Positions 38,288 to 47,688 of a stretch of DNA of 64,000 nt are shown here, one piece after another. Numbering within the stretch: position 1 is the first letter of the stretch; each line of letters begins with the position of its first letter. A program made the translations under genes and the position numbers. This stretch comes from Actinophytocola algeriensis. GTDB lineage: Bacteria > Actinomycetota > Actinomycetes > Mycobacteriales > Pseudonocardiaceae. The stretch covers positions 310,001-374,000 of the forward strand of contig NZ_JACHJQ010000011.1 of the NCBI RefSeq assembly GCF_014203735.1, read 5' to 3'. A model generated the notes under the pieces. The model was not told the origin of the DNA. It did not search any database and saw nothing but the letters and a program-made list of their open reading frames with translations.

Positions 38288-38368
38288 ATGAGCGCAGCTT
38301 GCGGAGCGAATCATCAGACACAGGGCGACCGCGAGCGGCTCCCCGGAGCCTGCGAGGGGGAGTCGTGA
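38288..38368 (+). repeat. Dispersed micro-ORF element, full copy before uvrD
   Basis: A 26-codon micro-ORF reading MSAACGANHQ ... LPGACEGES, whose TGA overlaps the uvrD GTG (GTGA at 38365). The 3' part gives the uvrD ribosome site GAGGGGGAG. Both conserved halves are present (GCAGCTTGCGGAGCGAATC and GGAGCCTGCGAGGGG). Here it is the first ORF of the transcript rather than lying between two genes. Confidence 0.8.
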
Positions 38369-40749
38369 GCACTCTGTTCGAATTGCCATCTCCCCAGACG
38401 TCCCCGCAGCCCCGGCGCAAGGCAGGGGCTGAGCTGCTCGACGGCCTCAACGACCAGCAGCGACGCGCCGTGCAGCACGCAGGCACGCCGCTGCTCGTGG
38501 TCGCGGGCGCCGGGTCGGGCAAGACGCGGGTGCTGACCAGACGGATCGCCTACCTGCTGGCCGAACGGGACGTGCACCCCGGCCAGATCATGGCGATCAC
38601 GTTCACCAACAAGGCCGCCGCCGAGATGCGCGAGCGCGTGGTCGAGCTGGTGGGCAGGCGCGCCAACGTCATGTGGGTGTCGACGTTCCACTCCATGTGC
38701 GTGCGGGTGCTGCGCCGCGAGGCCACCACGCTGGGCATGAAGTCGAGCTTCTCGGTCTACGACGCGGACGACACGCGCAGGCTGATCACGCTCGTGTCCC
38801 GCGACCTGGACATCGACCCGAAGCGGTACACCCCGCGCGGGCTCGCGTCGGCCATCTCGAACCTCAAGAACGAACTGATCGACCCGGAGAGCGCGAAGGA
38901 CAAGGCGGCCAACGACTTCGAGCGTCGCACCGCCGAGGTCTACGTCGAGTACCAGCGGCGCCTCGGGCTGGCCAACGCGTTCGACTTCGACGACCTGATC
39001 ATGCGCACGGTCGAGCTGCTGCAGACGTTCCCGGCCGTCGCCGAGTACTACCGGCGCCGGTTCCGGCACGTGCTCGTCGACGAGTACCAGGACACCAACC
39101 ACGCGCAGTACACGCTCGTCCGCGAGCTGGTGGGCACCGGGGAGAACGGTCTCGAGCCGGGCGAGCTGTGCGTGGTCGGCGACGCGGACCAGTCGATCTA
39201 CGCGTTCCGCGGCGCGACCATCCGCAACATCGTGGACTTCGAGTCCGACTACCCGCAGGCCACCACGATCATGCTGGAGCAGAACTACCGCTCCACGCAG
39301 ACGATCCTGTCCGCGGCCAACGCGGTCATCTCGCGCAACCCCAACCGGCGCGACAAGCGACTGTGGACCGCGCTCGGCGACGGCGAGAAGATCGTCGGCT
39401 ACGTGGGCGACAACGACCACGACGAGGCCGCGTTCGTCGCGCGCGAGATCGACAGCCTCATGGACGGTGGCGACACGGGTGAGGTCAAGTACAGCGACAT
39501 CGCCGTCTTCTACCGCACCAACAACCAGTCCCGTGTGTTCGAGGAGATCTTCGTCCGCATGGGCCTGCCGTACCGCGTGGTCGGCGGCGTGCGGTTCTAC
39601 GAGCGCAAAGAGGTCCGCGACGCCCTGGCCTACCTGCGGGTGCTCGCCAACCCGGACGACGCGGTCAGCCTGCGGCGGATCCTGAACGTGCCCAAGCGCG
39701 GCATCGGCGACCGCGCGGAGGCCTGCGTGTCCGCGCACGCCGACAAGCAGCGGATCTCGTTCAACGACGCGCTGCGCGACGCCGTGGACGACAAGGTGCC
39801 GATGCTCAACGCCCGGTCCCGCAACGCGATCGTCGGCTTCGTCGAGCTGATCGACGACCTGCGCGGGCTCGTCACGGACGGGCACGAGACCGCGGACATC
39901 CTGGAGTCGGTGCTGGAGCGCACCGGCTACCGCGCCGAGCTGGAGGCGTCCGACGACCCGCAGGACGAGACGCGGGTGGAGAACCTGACCGAGCTGGTCA
40001 CCGTGGCCCGCGAGTTCGCGCACGAGCTGCCGCCAGAGGACCCCGACGGTGACGGTGACGGCGCGGCCGACGAGGGCCTGGTCGAGCCGGGCTCACTGGC
40101 CGCGTTCCTGGAGCGGGTGTCGCTGGTGGCGGACGCGGACCAGATCCCGGACGAGGACAGCGAGGCCACCGGCGTGGTCACGCTGATGACGCTGCACACC
40201 GCGAAGGGCCTCGAGTACCCGATCGTGTTCTGCACCGGCTGGGAGGACGGCGTGTTCCCGCACATGCGGGCGCTCGGCGACCCGACGGAGCTGGCGGAGG
40301 AGCGGCGCCTGGCGTACGTGGGCATCACGCGGGCACAGCAGCGGCTGTACCTGTCGCGCGCGATCGTGCGGTCCGCGTGGGGCCAGCCGATGACCAACCC
40401 GCCGTCCCGGTTCCTGGACGAGATCCCGGCCGACCTCGTCGACTGGCGCCGCGTGCAGCCGGAGCGCTCCGCGCCCAGCGCGCCGACCACGGGCTGGGGC
40501 CGCCGGTCCTTCGGTGGTGGCTCCGGCGGCGGCTCGTCGGCGCCGTCGTTCGGCCCCGCGAAGGGCTGGAAGGACACCCCGGCGCTGTCGCTGAACGTGG
40601 GCGACCGCGTCACACACGACAAGTACGGCCTCGGCACCGTGGTCGCCACGGACGGCGTCGGCCCCCGGGCGACCGCCACGATCGACTTCGGCACCGCGGG
40701 TTCCATCCGGCTGATGTTGATCGGCAGCGTGCCCATTCAGAAGCTCTGA
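38365..40749 (+). CDS. pcrA: ATP-dependent DNA helicase UvrD1/PcrA
   Basis: 794 aa from GTG 38365. SF1A helicase motifs: Q motif LNDQQRRAV, Walker A VVAGAGSGKTRVL, motif Ia TFTNKAA, Walker B LVDEYQDTN, motif III GDADQSIYAFRGA, motif IV QNYRST, motif V TLHTAKGLEYP, and motif VI VGITRAQQRLYLSRA. The C-terminus has a Gly-rich linker and the Tudor-like RNA-polymerase-binding segment (VGDRVTHDKYGLGTVVATDG). A 3'-5' helicase of nucleotide-excision repair and transcription-coupled processes. Its neighbours (chorismate mutase, M23 peptidase, sucCD) match the uvrD1 locus of mycobacteria. Confidence 0.96.
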   Translation: MSTLFELPSPQTSPQPRRKAGAELLDGLNDQQRRAVQHAGTPLLVVAGAGSGKTRVLTRRIAYLLAERDVHPGQIMAITFTNKAAAEMRERVVELVGRRANVMWVSTFHSMCVRVLRREATTLGMKSSFSVYDADDTRRLITLVSRDLDIDPKRYTPRGLASAISNLKNELIDPESAKDKAANDFERRTAEVYVEYQRRLGLANAFDFDDLIMRTVELLQTFPAVAEYYRRRFRHVLVDEYQDTNHAQYTLVRELVGTGENGLEPGELCVVGDADQSIYAFRGATIRNIVDFESDYPQATTIMLEQNYRSTQTILSAANAVISRNPNRRDKRLWTALGDGEKIVGYVGDNDHDEAAFVAREIDSLMDGGDTGEVKYSDIAVFYRTNNQSRVFEEIFVRMGLPYRVVGGVRFYERKEVRDALAYLRVLANPDDAVSLRRILNVPKRGIGDRAEACVSAHADKQRISFNDALRDAVDDKVPMLNARSRNAIVGFVELIDDLRGLVTDGHETADILESVLERTGYRAELEASDDPQDETRVENLTELVTVAREFAHELPPEDPDGDGDGAADEGLVEPGSLAAFLERVSLVADADQIPDEDSEATGVVTLMTLHTAKGLEYPIVFCTGWEDGVFPHMRALGDPTELAEERRLAYVGITRAQQRLYLSRAIVRSAWGQPMTNPPSRFLDEIPADLVDWRRVQPERSAPSAPTTGWGRRSFGGGSGGGSSAPSFGPAKGWKDTPALSLNVGDRVTHDKYGLGTVVATDGVGPRATATIDFGTAGSIRLMLIGSVPIQKL

Positions 40750-41161
40750 GCGCGCCTCCGCGGGCTGGCGCGGTGCGTAAGGGCGCTTCAGGGCACTCAA
40801 CGCCCTGAGAGCGTCTTTCGGGACCTGACCCACCCAGGCCGGGTGCAGGGTGCGCGAAGAGACCTTCAGCGTCCCCAACGCGCCCTCACGACGGGACCCG
40901 TCATGTCTGGGACGTCTTCGCCTTGTCCTGCCTGTCCGCCCCGGCCCCCTCGGCTCGCCCTCGCCTCTCCTGCGCCTCCTGTGAGCCCGTCGGCGCCCTC
41001 CCGACACCCCCGAAACCGTCGCTTGCCCGCCCTCCGCCACTTTCGGGTGAATCCCGCTTCTCATGGTCGAACGGGTGTGCGAAACTGTCGGTGCCATCCG
41101 GTTGACTAATCATCGCGCGGGACCACACGGGTCCCGCCTGGTGAGGCAGGGGGTCCTAGAT
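40750..41161 (+). other. Gene-free stretch after uvrD
   Basis: 412 bases. It holds the hairpin at 40784-40812 and, further on, a C-rich stretch (40920-41050) that codes for nothing convincing. The next gene has a GGGGG ribosome site at its end. Confidence 0.55.
40784..40812 (+). terminator. Hairpin after uvrD (AGCGTCTTTC family)
   Basis: TCAGGGC (40788-40794) pairs with GCCCTGA (40802-40808), with partial extension CGCT/AGCG, followed by GTCTTTCGGG. It shares AGCGTCTTTC with the 28698-28752 hairpin and is the likely terminator of uvrD. Confidence 0.55.
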
Positions 41162-41407
41162 GTGGACGAGGTGTTGTTCGGTGTGCTCGCCGAGAACATC
41201 GGCAAGTACCTGGACGGAGTCGACCGGCGCGCTGAGCACTCGGAAGAGCTGCGGTTGCTCGTCGCCGCGTGGCGGGCGCTGCTCGACCTGCACCGGCCGG
41301 AGGGCCGTCGAGGGAGCTGCGCGGGCTGCGCCGCGGCTCGTCATCGCAAGGGCGGCATGTGCAGCGTCTGGCGGGTCGCCAACGCGTTCTTCGTCCGCGG
41401 CGGCTGA
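41162..41407 (+). CDS. Small Cys-containing protein of unknown function
   Basis: 81 aa from GTG 41162 (GGGGG about nine bases upstream). Helical start DEVLFGVLAENIGKYLDGVD, a basic middle, then C-x2-C (GSCAGCAAARHRKGGMC) with a third Cys and a nearby His, which could form a zinc site. It is convergent with the M23 peptidase (55 bases between ends). Not recognised as a named family. Confidence 0.6.
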   Translation: MDEVLFGVLAENIGKYLDGVDRRAEHSEELRLLVAAWRALLDLHRPEGRRGSCAGCAAARHRKGGMCSVWRVANAFFVRGG

Positions 41408-41462
41408 ATGGCTGGCGGAGCGGTGGCGTGTAGTCCTGGAGTCGGGTGGGTACCCGCAGGGA

Positions 41463-42287
41463 TCAGATGACCACGCCGTGGTCGAGGAGCCAGGTACGGG
41501 GGTTGATCTTGCGGGTGCCTTCGTCCCAGACCTCGAAGTGGAGGTGCGGGCCGGTGGACTGACCGCGGTTGCCGATGCGGGCGATCTGCTCGCCGGCCTT
41601 GACCCGCTCGCCCTCGCTGACCGAGTAGTCCTGCATGTGGCCGTAGACGGTGATCGTGCCGTCGTCGTGCTGGATGCGGACCCAGAGGCCGAAGCCGCTG
41701 GCCGGGCCCGCCTCGATGACCACACCGTCGGCGGCGGCGTAGATCGGCGTGCCGATGCTGTTGGCGATGTCGATGCCGAGGTGGCTGCCACCCCAGCGGG
41801 CACCGAAACCGGAGGTGAACCGGCCCTCGGCCGGCCGTACGAACTTGGGCCGCTCAGCCTCGGCCCTCGCCGCCGCGGCGGCCGCGACACGGGCCTGAAC
41901 GATCTGGTTGGTGGAGGCGATCTTCTGCGCCTCGACCGGGGCGGTGGACATCTTCGCCACCGTCAGCACCTCTGGCGCGGCGGCGGATGACGACTGGCCA
42001 CCGATGCCACCGCCGAGCTGGGCGGAGGCGTTCTTGGCGTCCGCGAGCGGAGCGATGTCGTCGGACGAGGACTCTCCGGCCTTGAGCGTCTGACCAGCCG
42101 TGGCGGCAGCGAACGCACCGATCGCGACAGCGGCGACGACCACCCGCCCACGAAGCTGGGACGAAGGTGGGCTCATCCGGTGTTGCGCGGCACGGATACG
42201 GGCGGAGCTGTTGCGTTCAGCCAACGCAGCATCGAGCGCTGCGCACTCCCGTGTGGTGTCGCCGCCGGGGGAGCGGTGTCGAGACAA
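41463..42287 (-). CDS. M23 family metallopeptidase (LytM), secreted or membrane-anchored
   Basis: 274 aa from TTG 42287, preceded by GGAAGGG six bases upstream; ATG 42176 is an inner alternative. The basic N-terminus is followed by a hydrophobic segment (VVVAAVAIGAFAAATAGQTL) near 46-66 acting as signal/anchor, a helical region and an M23 domain at about 155-265: zinc ligands in HLGIDIAN and the HLHFEV end (GPHLHFEV). It cleaves peptidoglycan cross-bridges or regulates amidases outside the membrane. Corresponds to Rv0950c between uvrD1 and sucC. Its 5' flank is unusually long (see 42288-43543). Confidence 0.88.
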   Translation of the reverse strand: MSRHRSPGGDTTRECAALDAALAERNSSARIRAAQHRMSPPSSQLRGRVVVAAVAIGAFAAATAGQTLKAGESSSDDIAPLADAKNASAQLGGGIGGQSSSAAAPEVLTVAKMSTAPVEAQKIASTNQIVQARVAAAAAARAEAERPKFVRPAEGRFTSGFGARWGGSHLGIDIANSIGTPIYAAADGVVIEAGPASGFGLWVRIQHDDGTITVYGHMQDYSVSEGERVKAGEQIARIGNRGQSTGPHLHFEVWDEGTRKINPRTWLLDHGVVI

Positions 42288-42383
42288 GGCCTGCCCTTCC
42301 GTCTTCGGGGAGTCCGGGCCTCGACATGCGCCTGGCTCGTTGGGGCCGAGCTGTCGGCGTGGACACCGGGCGGGGGATCCCAG

Positions 42384-42422
42384 TTGGACGGAACCAAACC
42401 TCTTGGTTGCCGTCCTGTCCAA
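42384..42422 (-). promoter_or_regulatory. Inverted repeat in the M23 leader
   Basis: TTGGAC...AACCAA (from 42384) pairs with TTGGTT...GTCCAA (to 42422) around ACCTC, about 100 bases before the M23 start. It could be an RNA leader structure or a repressor site; no known riboswitch consensus fits. Confidence 0.4.
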
Positions 42423-43080
42423 TTCGTGACCGGACCGTGACAACGGACCGGGGGAAGATAACGAAGGGGCACCGCTGAGGGCAACTTCCGTGAACCAGGT
42501 CCGCCAAACGGGTGGCGCCAAAACCTTCTGTAACCAGGCCTGATAACCCAAAGTGAATCGAAGGTTACCTACCCGATGTGACCCAAGACACCAATTCCCG
42601 GCCCGCAACCAGCGGTCCAGGACCACCCAACGGCCGCCCCGCGAGGTGTTCCGTAACCAAACCCGAGCCCCGCGCGGGAGCCACACACCCACAAGGTTCG
42701 GCCTCCAGTCAGGCGAACGACCCAAGAGAGAAGGTCACCAGCACAACCACCAAAAGCACCAACAAGGAAGCGACTTCCGCCCGACGCGGCGCGCACGGCG
42801 GAGCCCGAGCGGACGGCGTGGCCCGAGCACCGGGCTCCCGAAACAGGCCGAGACCCGCAAGCCGAGACCCGCGACATCGGACTCAGGCACGCCGGTTCCT
42901 GGACGCCGGCTGCCTGGCAGCACGCCTGCATGCCTGGTCACTGGTTGCCTGGCCGGCTGAACGCTGACTGCCGGCCTGGCCTCCGGGCGTTGCCCGCCTG
43001 GCCGACGCCCCGACTGGCCCACGCCCGGTGTGGTTGCTGGTGGCTGGCGGGTGGGCTGGCTGCCTGGCCTCTTGGCGTTG

Positions 43081-43336
43081 CCTGCCCGGCCGACGCTCGG
43101 CTGGGCCGCGGCCAGGCTGCTGGCGGGTGAGCAGCCGGCTGGCCACCGCTGGCCGCCGCCTGGCGGGTTGCTGGCGGGTGGGCTGCCTGGCTGCCTGGCG
43201 CTCCCTGCCCGGCCGACGCTTGGCTGGGCCGCGGCCAGGCTGCTGGCGGGTGAGCAGCTGGCTGGCCACCGCTGGCCGCCGCCTGGCGGGTTGCTGGCTG
43301 GCGGGTTGCTGGCGGGTGGGCTGCCTGACTGCCTGA
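43081..43336. repeat. 123-bp direct tandem repeat
   Basis: Unit 1 starts at 43081 (CCTGCCCGGCCGACGCT) and unit 2 at 43204 with the same start. The units differ by a few substitutions and a 10-base insertion of CTGGCGGGTT type in unit 2. A partial third copy precedes at about 43038-43080. Internal shorter repeats of CTGGCGGGT are frequent. Confidence 0.8.
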
Positions 43337-43543
43337 CGACTTGGTGTTGCCTGCCTGCCGGACGCTTTGGCCGGGCCCATGCGCGACCCAGCGCTGCCGT
43401 GAGAGCTGGTCGTTCAGGGTGGTCGGTGAAGCGGGCCCCGGTGCGGTCAGTGGCGGGTGGGCAGGCGCGCGGATGTGCCGTCGGCCGATCAGGGGTGGGC
43501 GCGACATGTGCGGCGGAAGGAGCCTTGCTAGCGTCTTCACACA

Positions 43544-45337
43544 ATGACTGCGCGGACTCCATCAACGCTCGGTGCGGCCGGTGGCCGGGAGCGTGGGACA
43601 CCACAGGACGGCGCGGTAGACCGGCTCGGTTTGGCCGCCTCCCCTCCCCGTCTTCGGGTCGCGCTGCTGGTCTCGCTGGCCGGGGCCGTGCTCACCGTCG
43701 TCGGGGTCGGGCAGGGACTGGTCGTCGACTCGCCGGCGGCCGGGTTCGGCAGTGGGTTCCTTCTCACCGTGCTCGCGGTCGCGCCCACGGCGGCGGCCGT
43801 CCTTTTTGTGCTCTTCGGGCGGGCGATCGTCGGGGCCGGTGTGCTCACCGGCGCCGCGCTGCTCGCGCCCGGGCTGGCGCTCGTCGACGCGCAGTTCCTC
43901 GTCGACGCGTTGCAGGCGGCTCGGCCCGAGATGCTGGTGCCCACCTCGCTTGCCGCGCTCACACCCGGGGCCGGGGCCTACCTGGTGCTCGCCGGGCATG
44001 TCGCCGCTGGGGTCGCCGGGGTGCTCGCCGCGGGGCGGGCCGGGGCCGACCCCAGCTCCGACTACTTCGCCGCCCTCGACAGCACGGCCTCCGTCTCCCG
44101 GCGCGGGGCCGCGGTGGGGTGGGCGCTTGCCGCCGCCACCATCAGCGTCGCCGGGCTGTTCTTCCCGCCGTTCCGGTCTGACAACGCGTTCCTGCTCGCG
44201 CACGACCTCGTCGACAGCCCGGCCCTCGTCCGGTACGGCGGGATCCTGCTCGCGCTGACCCTCCTGGTGGGCTGGGTGGCCGCCGCGGGGAACGCGCGAC
44301 CTCCCACCGCACGCGGGATGTCGGTCGGGTTGCTTCTCGCGCTGGCCTGGCTTGCTCTGCCGCAGGTCTTCGCGGTCGCCGCGATCGACTGGTTGCACTT
44401 CGAGCGGGGTGGCGGGCTGCTCACGCTCGTGCCGCTCGTCGTGCTCGTCGGCATGCTGTTCGTGCTGCGCGGGGATCGGGAGCCTGCCGACGAACCCGCC
44501 GAGCTGCAGCTCGAGACCAGCCCCCTCCACCTCCTCACCGGGGTGCTCGGAGTGCTGACCGGGGTGGCCGCGATCGGCGGTGCTGTCGGTGCGCTCGTGG
44601 TGGTCGAGGGTGGCGACCAGCCCGCGAGCTACGCCAACCGGCAGCTGATCCCCGCCGGGATCGTCGTCATCCTGTTGGGGGCGGCCCTGTTCACCAGGTG
44701 GGCCGGGGCGGTGCGGCCCGCGTTCGTCGTCTCGCTCGGTGCCGTCGCTCTGGTCGGGCTCGCGAGCCTCGACGCCGCGTTCACCGGGACCACCATCCCC
44801 GGCACGGCGTTCAACATGCCGGTCGTCACCGCCGAGGTGCATGTCGGGGCCGGGGTCTGGTTCGCGATCGCCGCGATCGTGCTCGCCGCGTTCGCCGCTG
44901 TCGCCGCCGCGATCGCGGGTGGGGCGGAGCGGGACGACGTGGACCTCAGCGAGCGGAAGCTGCACACCCGGGTCGCCATTCCCGTCGGGGCGGCGATCCT
45001 CCTCGCCGTCGGGGCCTTCGCCGCGCCGATGATCGTCGCGCCGGAGTTCACCGCGCCCGGGATCTTCTCCGAGTTCCGGCTCGCGTCCTGGGGACTGCTC
45101 ATCGGGTTCGCGGTCGTCGCCGGGGCCGCCGCCGTCGCCGCGTTCTCCCGGCCGGTGCGGGCCGCCGGGTTGCTGTTCGGTGGCGCGGTCGTGGTCGGGG
45201 TGCACCTGCTCGAACTGCCGATGACCGGGGACCGGGTCGCGGACGCGTCGGCCGGGCAGGGCACGTGGTTGTCGCTGGCCTGCCTCGTCGCGCTCGTGGC
45301 GGGTGCGGTGGCGGCTATGACCGATCGCACCGAGTGA
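43544..45337 (+). CDS. Large polytopic membrane protein, unknown
   Basis: 597 aa from ATG 43544. A soluble start of about 35 residues is followed by roughly 13-15 membrane segments (LRVALLVSLAGAVLTVVGVG; LLTLVPLVVLVGMLFVL) and short charged loops (RGDREPADEPAELQLE near 310; GGAERDDVDLSERKLH near 465). No transport or catalytic motif is seen. It lies between the M23 peptidase and sucC. Codon composition is as extreme as its neighbours, so no sign of transfer. Confidence 0.75.
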   Translation: MTARTPSTLGAAGGRERGTPQDGAVDRLGLAASPPRLRVALLVSLAGAVLTVVGVGQGLVVDSPAAGFGSGFLLTVLAVAPTAAAVLFVLFGRAIVGAGVLTGAALLAPGLALVDAQFLVDALQAARPEMLVPTSLAALTPGAGAYLVLAGHVAAGVAGVLAAGRAGADPSSDYFAALDSTASVSRRGAAVGWALAAATISVAGLFFPPFRSDNAFLLAHDLVDSPALVRYGGILLALTLLVGWVAAAGNARPPTARGMSVGLLLALAWLALPQVFAVAAIDWLHFERGGGLLTLVPLVVLVGMLFVLRGDREPADEPAELQLETSPLHLLTGVLGVLTGVAAIGGAVGALVVVEGGDQPASYANRQLIPAGIVVILLGAALFTRWAGAVRPAFVVSLGAVALVGLASLDAAFTGTTIPGTAFNMPVVTAEVHVGAGVWFAIAAIVLAAFAAVAAAIAGGAERDDVDLSERKLHTRVAIPVGAAILLAVGAFAAPMIVAPEFTAPGIFSEFRLASWGLLIGFAVVAGAAAVAAFSRPVRAAGLLFGGAVVVGVHLLELPMTGDRVADASAGQGTWLSLACLVALVAGAVAAMTDRTE

Positions 45338-45361
45338 GGGACCTCACGGACGCCGCCCGTC

Positions 45362-45388
45362 GACCCTAAGTCGCTGGTCGCTAGGGTC
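45362..45388 (+). promoter_or_regulatory. Inverted repeat in the sucC promoter region
   Basis: GACCCTA (45362-45368), 13 bases, TAGGGTC (45382-45388), 51 bases before sucC. TAGGGT could be the -10 box, in which case the dyad overlaps the promoter. Confidence 0.35.
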
Positions 45389-45439
45389 TTCTGCGTGCCG
45401 AACCCCCAAGTCGAGCCGTAGATACAGGAGACCGTCGTA

Positions 45440-46618
45440 GTGGATCTGTACGAGTACCAGGCGAAGGACCTCTTCGGGGCCCACGGCGTCCCGGTTCTGC
45501 CGGGGGACGTCGCCGACACTCCCGACGACGCCGCACGCATCGCGGGCGACCTCGGTCAGCGCGTCGTCGTCAAGGCGCAGGTGAAGACCGGGGGCCGCGG
45601 CAAGGCCGGCGGCGTCAAGCTCGCCGACGACGCCGCTGACGCCAAGGCGAAGGCCGAGGGCATCCTGGGCCTGGACATCAAGGGCCACATCGTGCGCCGC
45701 GTCCTCATCGCGCCCGCGTCCGACATCGCGGAGGAGTACTACTTCTCCTTCCTGCTGGACCGCGCCAACCGCACCTTCCTCGCCATGGCGTCCGCCGAGG
45801 GCGGCATGGACATCGAGCAGCTCGCGGTCGAACGCCCCGACGCGCTCGCGAAGGTGCCCGTCGACGCCATCAAGGGCGTGGACCTGGCCAAGGCCAAGGA
45901 AATCCTGACCGCGGGCCGCTTCCCGGAGCCGATCCTGGACGAGGCCGCCGAGGTCGTCGTGAAGCTGTGGGAGACCTTCGTCAGCGAGGACGCGACCCTC
46001 GTCGAGGTCAACCCGCTGGTCCGCGACCCGCAGGACAAGATCATCGCGCTGGACGGCAAGGTCACGCTGGACGAGAACGCGTCTTTCCGCCACCCGGGCC
46101 ACGCGGCCCTCGTCGACACCGCCGCCGAGGACCCGCTCGAGGCCGCGGCGAAGGCCAAGGACCTCAACTACGTCAAGCTCGACGGCCAGGTCGGCATCAT
46201 CGGCAACGGCGCGGGCCTCGTCATGTCGACGCTCGACGTCGTCGCCTACGCCGGTGAGGAGTTCGGCGGCATGAAGCCCGCCAACTTCCTCGACATCGGC
46301 GGCGGCGCGTCGGCCGAGGTCATGGCCAACGGCCTGGAGATCATCCTCGGCGACCGCGACGTGAAGTCGGTGTTCGTCAACGTGTTCGGCGGCATCACCG
46401 CGTGCGACGCGGTCGCCAACGGCATCGTGCAGGCGTTCCAGCTGCTGGAGTCCCGGGGCGAGCCGGTGAACAAGCCGATCGTGGTGCGCCTGGACGGCAA
46501 CAACGCCGAGGAGGGCCGCCGCATCCTCACCGAGGCCGCACTGGCCGGCCTCGAGCAGGTCGACACGATGGACAACGCGGCACGCAAGGCCGCCGAACTT
46601 GCCTCGAAGGGGGCCTAG
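45440..46618 (+). CDS. sucC: Succinyl-CoA synthetase beta subunit (ADP-forming)
   Basis: 392 aa from GTG 45440 (CAGGAG upstream). ATP-grasp fold: [20 protein letters not shown] start, nucleotide-binding [20 protein letters not shown], metal/power-helix region EVNPLV, and the C-terminal CoA-ligase domain with [10 protein letters not shown] and [10 protein letters not shown]. With SucD it converts succinyl-CoA, ADP and Pi to succinate, ATP and CoA in the TCA cycle. Two bases separate it from sucD. Confidence 0.97.
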   Translation: MDLYEYQAKDLFGAHGVPVLPGDVADTPDDAARIAGDLGQRVVVKAQVKTGGRGKAGGVKLADDAADAKAKAEGILGLDIKGHIVRRVLIAPASDIAEEYYFSFLLDRANRTFLAMASAEGGMDIEQLAVERPDALAKVPVDAIKGVDLAKAKEILTAGRFPEPILDEAAEVVVKLWETFVSEDATLVEVNPLVRDPQDKIIALDGKVTLDENASFRHPGHAALVDTAAEDPLEAAAKAKDLNYVKLDGQVGIIGNGAGLVMSTLDVVAYAGEEFGGMKPANFLDIGGGASAEVMANGLEIILGDRDVKSVFVNVFGGITACDAVANGIVQAFQLLESRGEPVNKPIVVRLDGNNAEEGRRILTEAALAGLEQVDTMDNAARKAAELASKGA

Positions 46619-46620
46619 TC

Positions 46621-47523
46621 ATGGCGATCTTCCTCAACGAGGACAGCAAGATCATCGTTCAGGGCATGACCGGCGCCGAGGGCACCAAGCACACGCGCCG
46701 CATGCTCGCCTCCGGCGCCAACGTGGTCGGCGGCGTCAACGCCCGCAAGGCGGGGCAGAGCGCCGACTTCTCCGACGTCAAGGACGGCCTGACCCTGCCG
46801 GTGTTCGGCACGGTCGCCGAGGCGATGAAGGAGACCGGCGCGGACGTGTCGGTCCTGTTCGTGCCGCCGAAGTTCGCGAAGGACGCGGCCATCGAGGCCA
46901 TCGACGCGGGCATCCCGCTCGCGGTCGTGATCACCGAGGGCATCCCGGTGCACGACACCGCCTTCTTCTGGGCGCACGCCTGCGCCACCGGCAACACGAC
47001 GCGGATCATCGGCCCGAACTGCCCGGGTGTCATCAGCCCCGGCAAGTCCAACGCGGGCATCATCCCCGCGGACATCACCGGCCCCGGCCGCATCGGCCTG
47101 GTGTCGAAGTCCGGCACGCTGACCTACCAGATGATGTACGAGCTGTCGGACATCGGCTTCTCCACCGCGGTCGGCATCGGCGGTGACCCGATCATCGGCA
47201 CCACGCACATCGACGCGCTCGCCGCGTTCGAGGCGGACCCGCAGACCGAGGTCATCGTGATGATCGGCGAGATCGGCGGCGACGCGGAGGAGCGGGCCGC
47301 GGCCTACATCGCCGAGCACGTCACCAAGCCGGTCGTGGGTTACGTCGCGGGCTTCACCGCGCCGGAGGGCAAGACGATGGGGCACGCGGGCGCGATCGTG
47401 TCCGGCTCGTCCGGCACCGCGCAGGCGAAGAAGGAAGCCCTCGAGGCGGCGGGTGTGAAGGTCGGCAAGACGCCGTCCGAGACCGCTGAGCTGGCACGGC
47501 AGATCGTGGCCGCGAAGGCCTGA
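46621..47523 (+). CDS. sucD: Succinyl-CoA synthetase alpha subunit
   Basis: 300 aa from ATG 46621. CoA-binding Rossmann domain ([18 protein letters not shown]), the IGPNCPGVI segment, and the phospho-His site in [20 protein letters not shown]. Partner of SucC. Followed by a perfect 15-bp terminator. Confidence 0.97.
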   Translation: MAIFLNEDSKIIVQGMTGAEGTKHTRRMLASGANVVGGVNARKAGQSADFSDVKDGLTLPVFGTVAEAMKETGADVSVLFVPPKFAKDAAIEAIDAGIPLAVVITEGIPVHDTAFFWAHACATGNTTRIIGPNCPGVISPGKSNAGIIPADITGPGRIGLVSKSGTLTYQMMYELSDIGFSTAVGIGGDPIIGTTHIDALAAFEADPQTEVIVMIGEIGGDAEERAAAYIAEHVTKPVVGYVAGFTAPEGKTMGHAGAIVSGSSGTAQAKKEALEAAGVKVGKTPSETAELARQIVAAKA

Positions 47524-47548
47524 TCTCCCAGCTGACAGGCATGTGACC

Positions 47549-47583
47549 GTGGGGCCGGACGCTGGTGTAGCGTCCGGCCCCAC
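47549..47583 (+). terminator. Terminator of sucCD
   Basis: GTGGGGCCGGACGCT (47549-47563), loop GGTGT, AGCGTCCGGCCCCAC (47569-47583): a perfect 15-bp stem 25 bases after sucD. Confidence 0.85.
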
Positions 47584-47688
47584 GATGGTCTGGTGTTCGG
47601 GGGAACCGCTTCGTACCGCCGGCCGTCGGAAGGTCTGAGTACAAGTATGTCCACCGATCGCGTCGAGTGAGTCGAGGAGAGCAACGCG

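Larger units (their letters stand above)
42288..43543 (-). other. Long gene-free stretch upstream of the M23 gene
   Basis: 1256 bases. The part near the M23 gene (42288-42600) contains an inverted repeat at 42384-42422 and probably the promoter/leader. 42930-43340 is a GC-rich repeat array. The six frames are open for long distances there because of base composition, but the translations are low-complexity Pro/Ala/Arg or Cys/Trp/Gly strings with no domain. Confidence 0.55.

Noticed and set aside
42288-42600. c-di-AMP (ydaO) riboswitch before the M23 peptidase
   Set aside because: Such peptidase genes often have one, but the conserved GGGGGAACCA and GGGUGAAU elements are not found; only an inverted repeat is present.
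42735-43604. Pro/Ala-rich minus-strand open frame over the 123-bp repeat
   Set aside because: Open only because the repeat is stop-free; low complexity, no ribosome site, no domain.
43030-44181. 383-aa plus-strand frame entering the membrane-protein gene
   Set aside because: Composed of repeat-derived Trp/Arg/Gly strings and then an out-of-frame reading of the gene at 43544.
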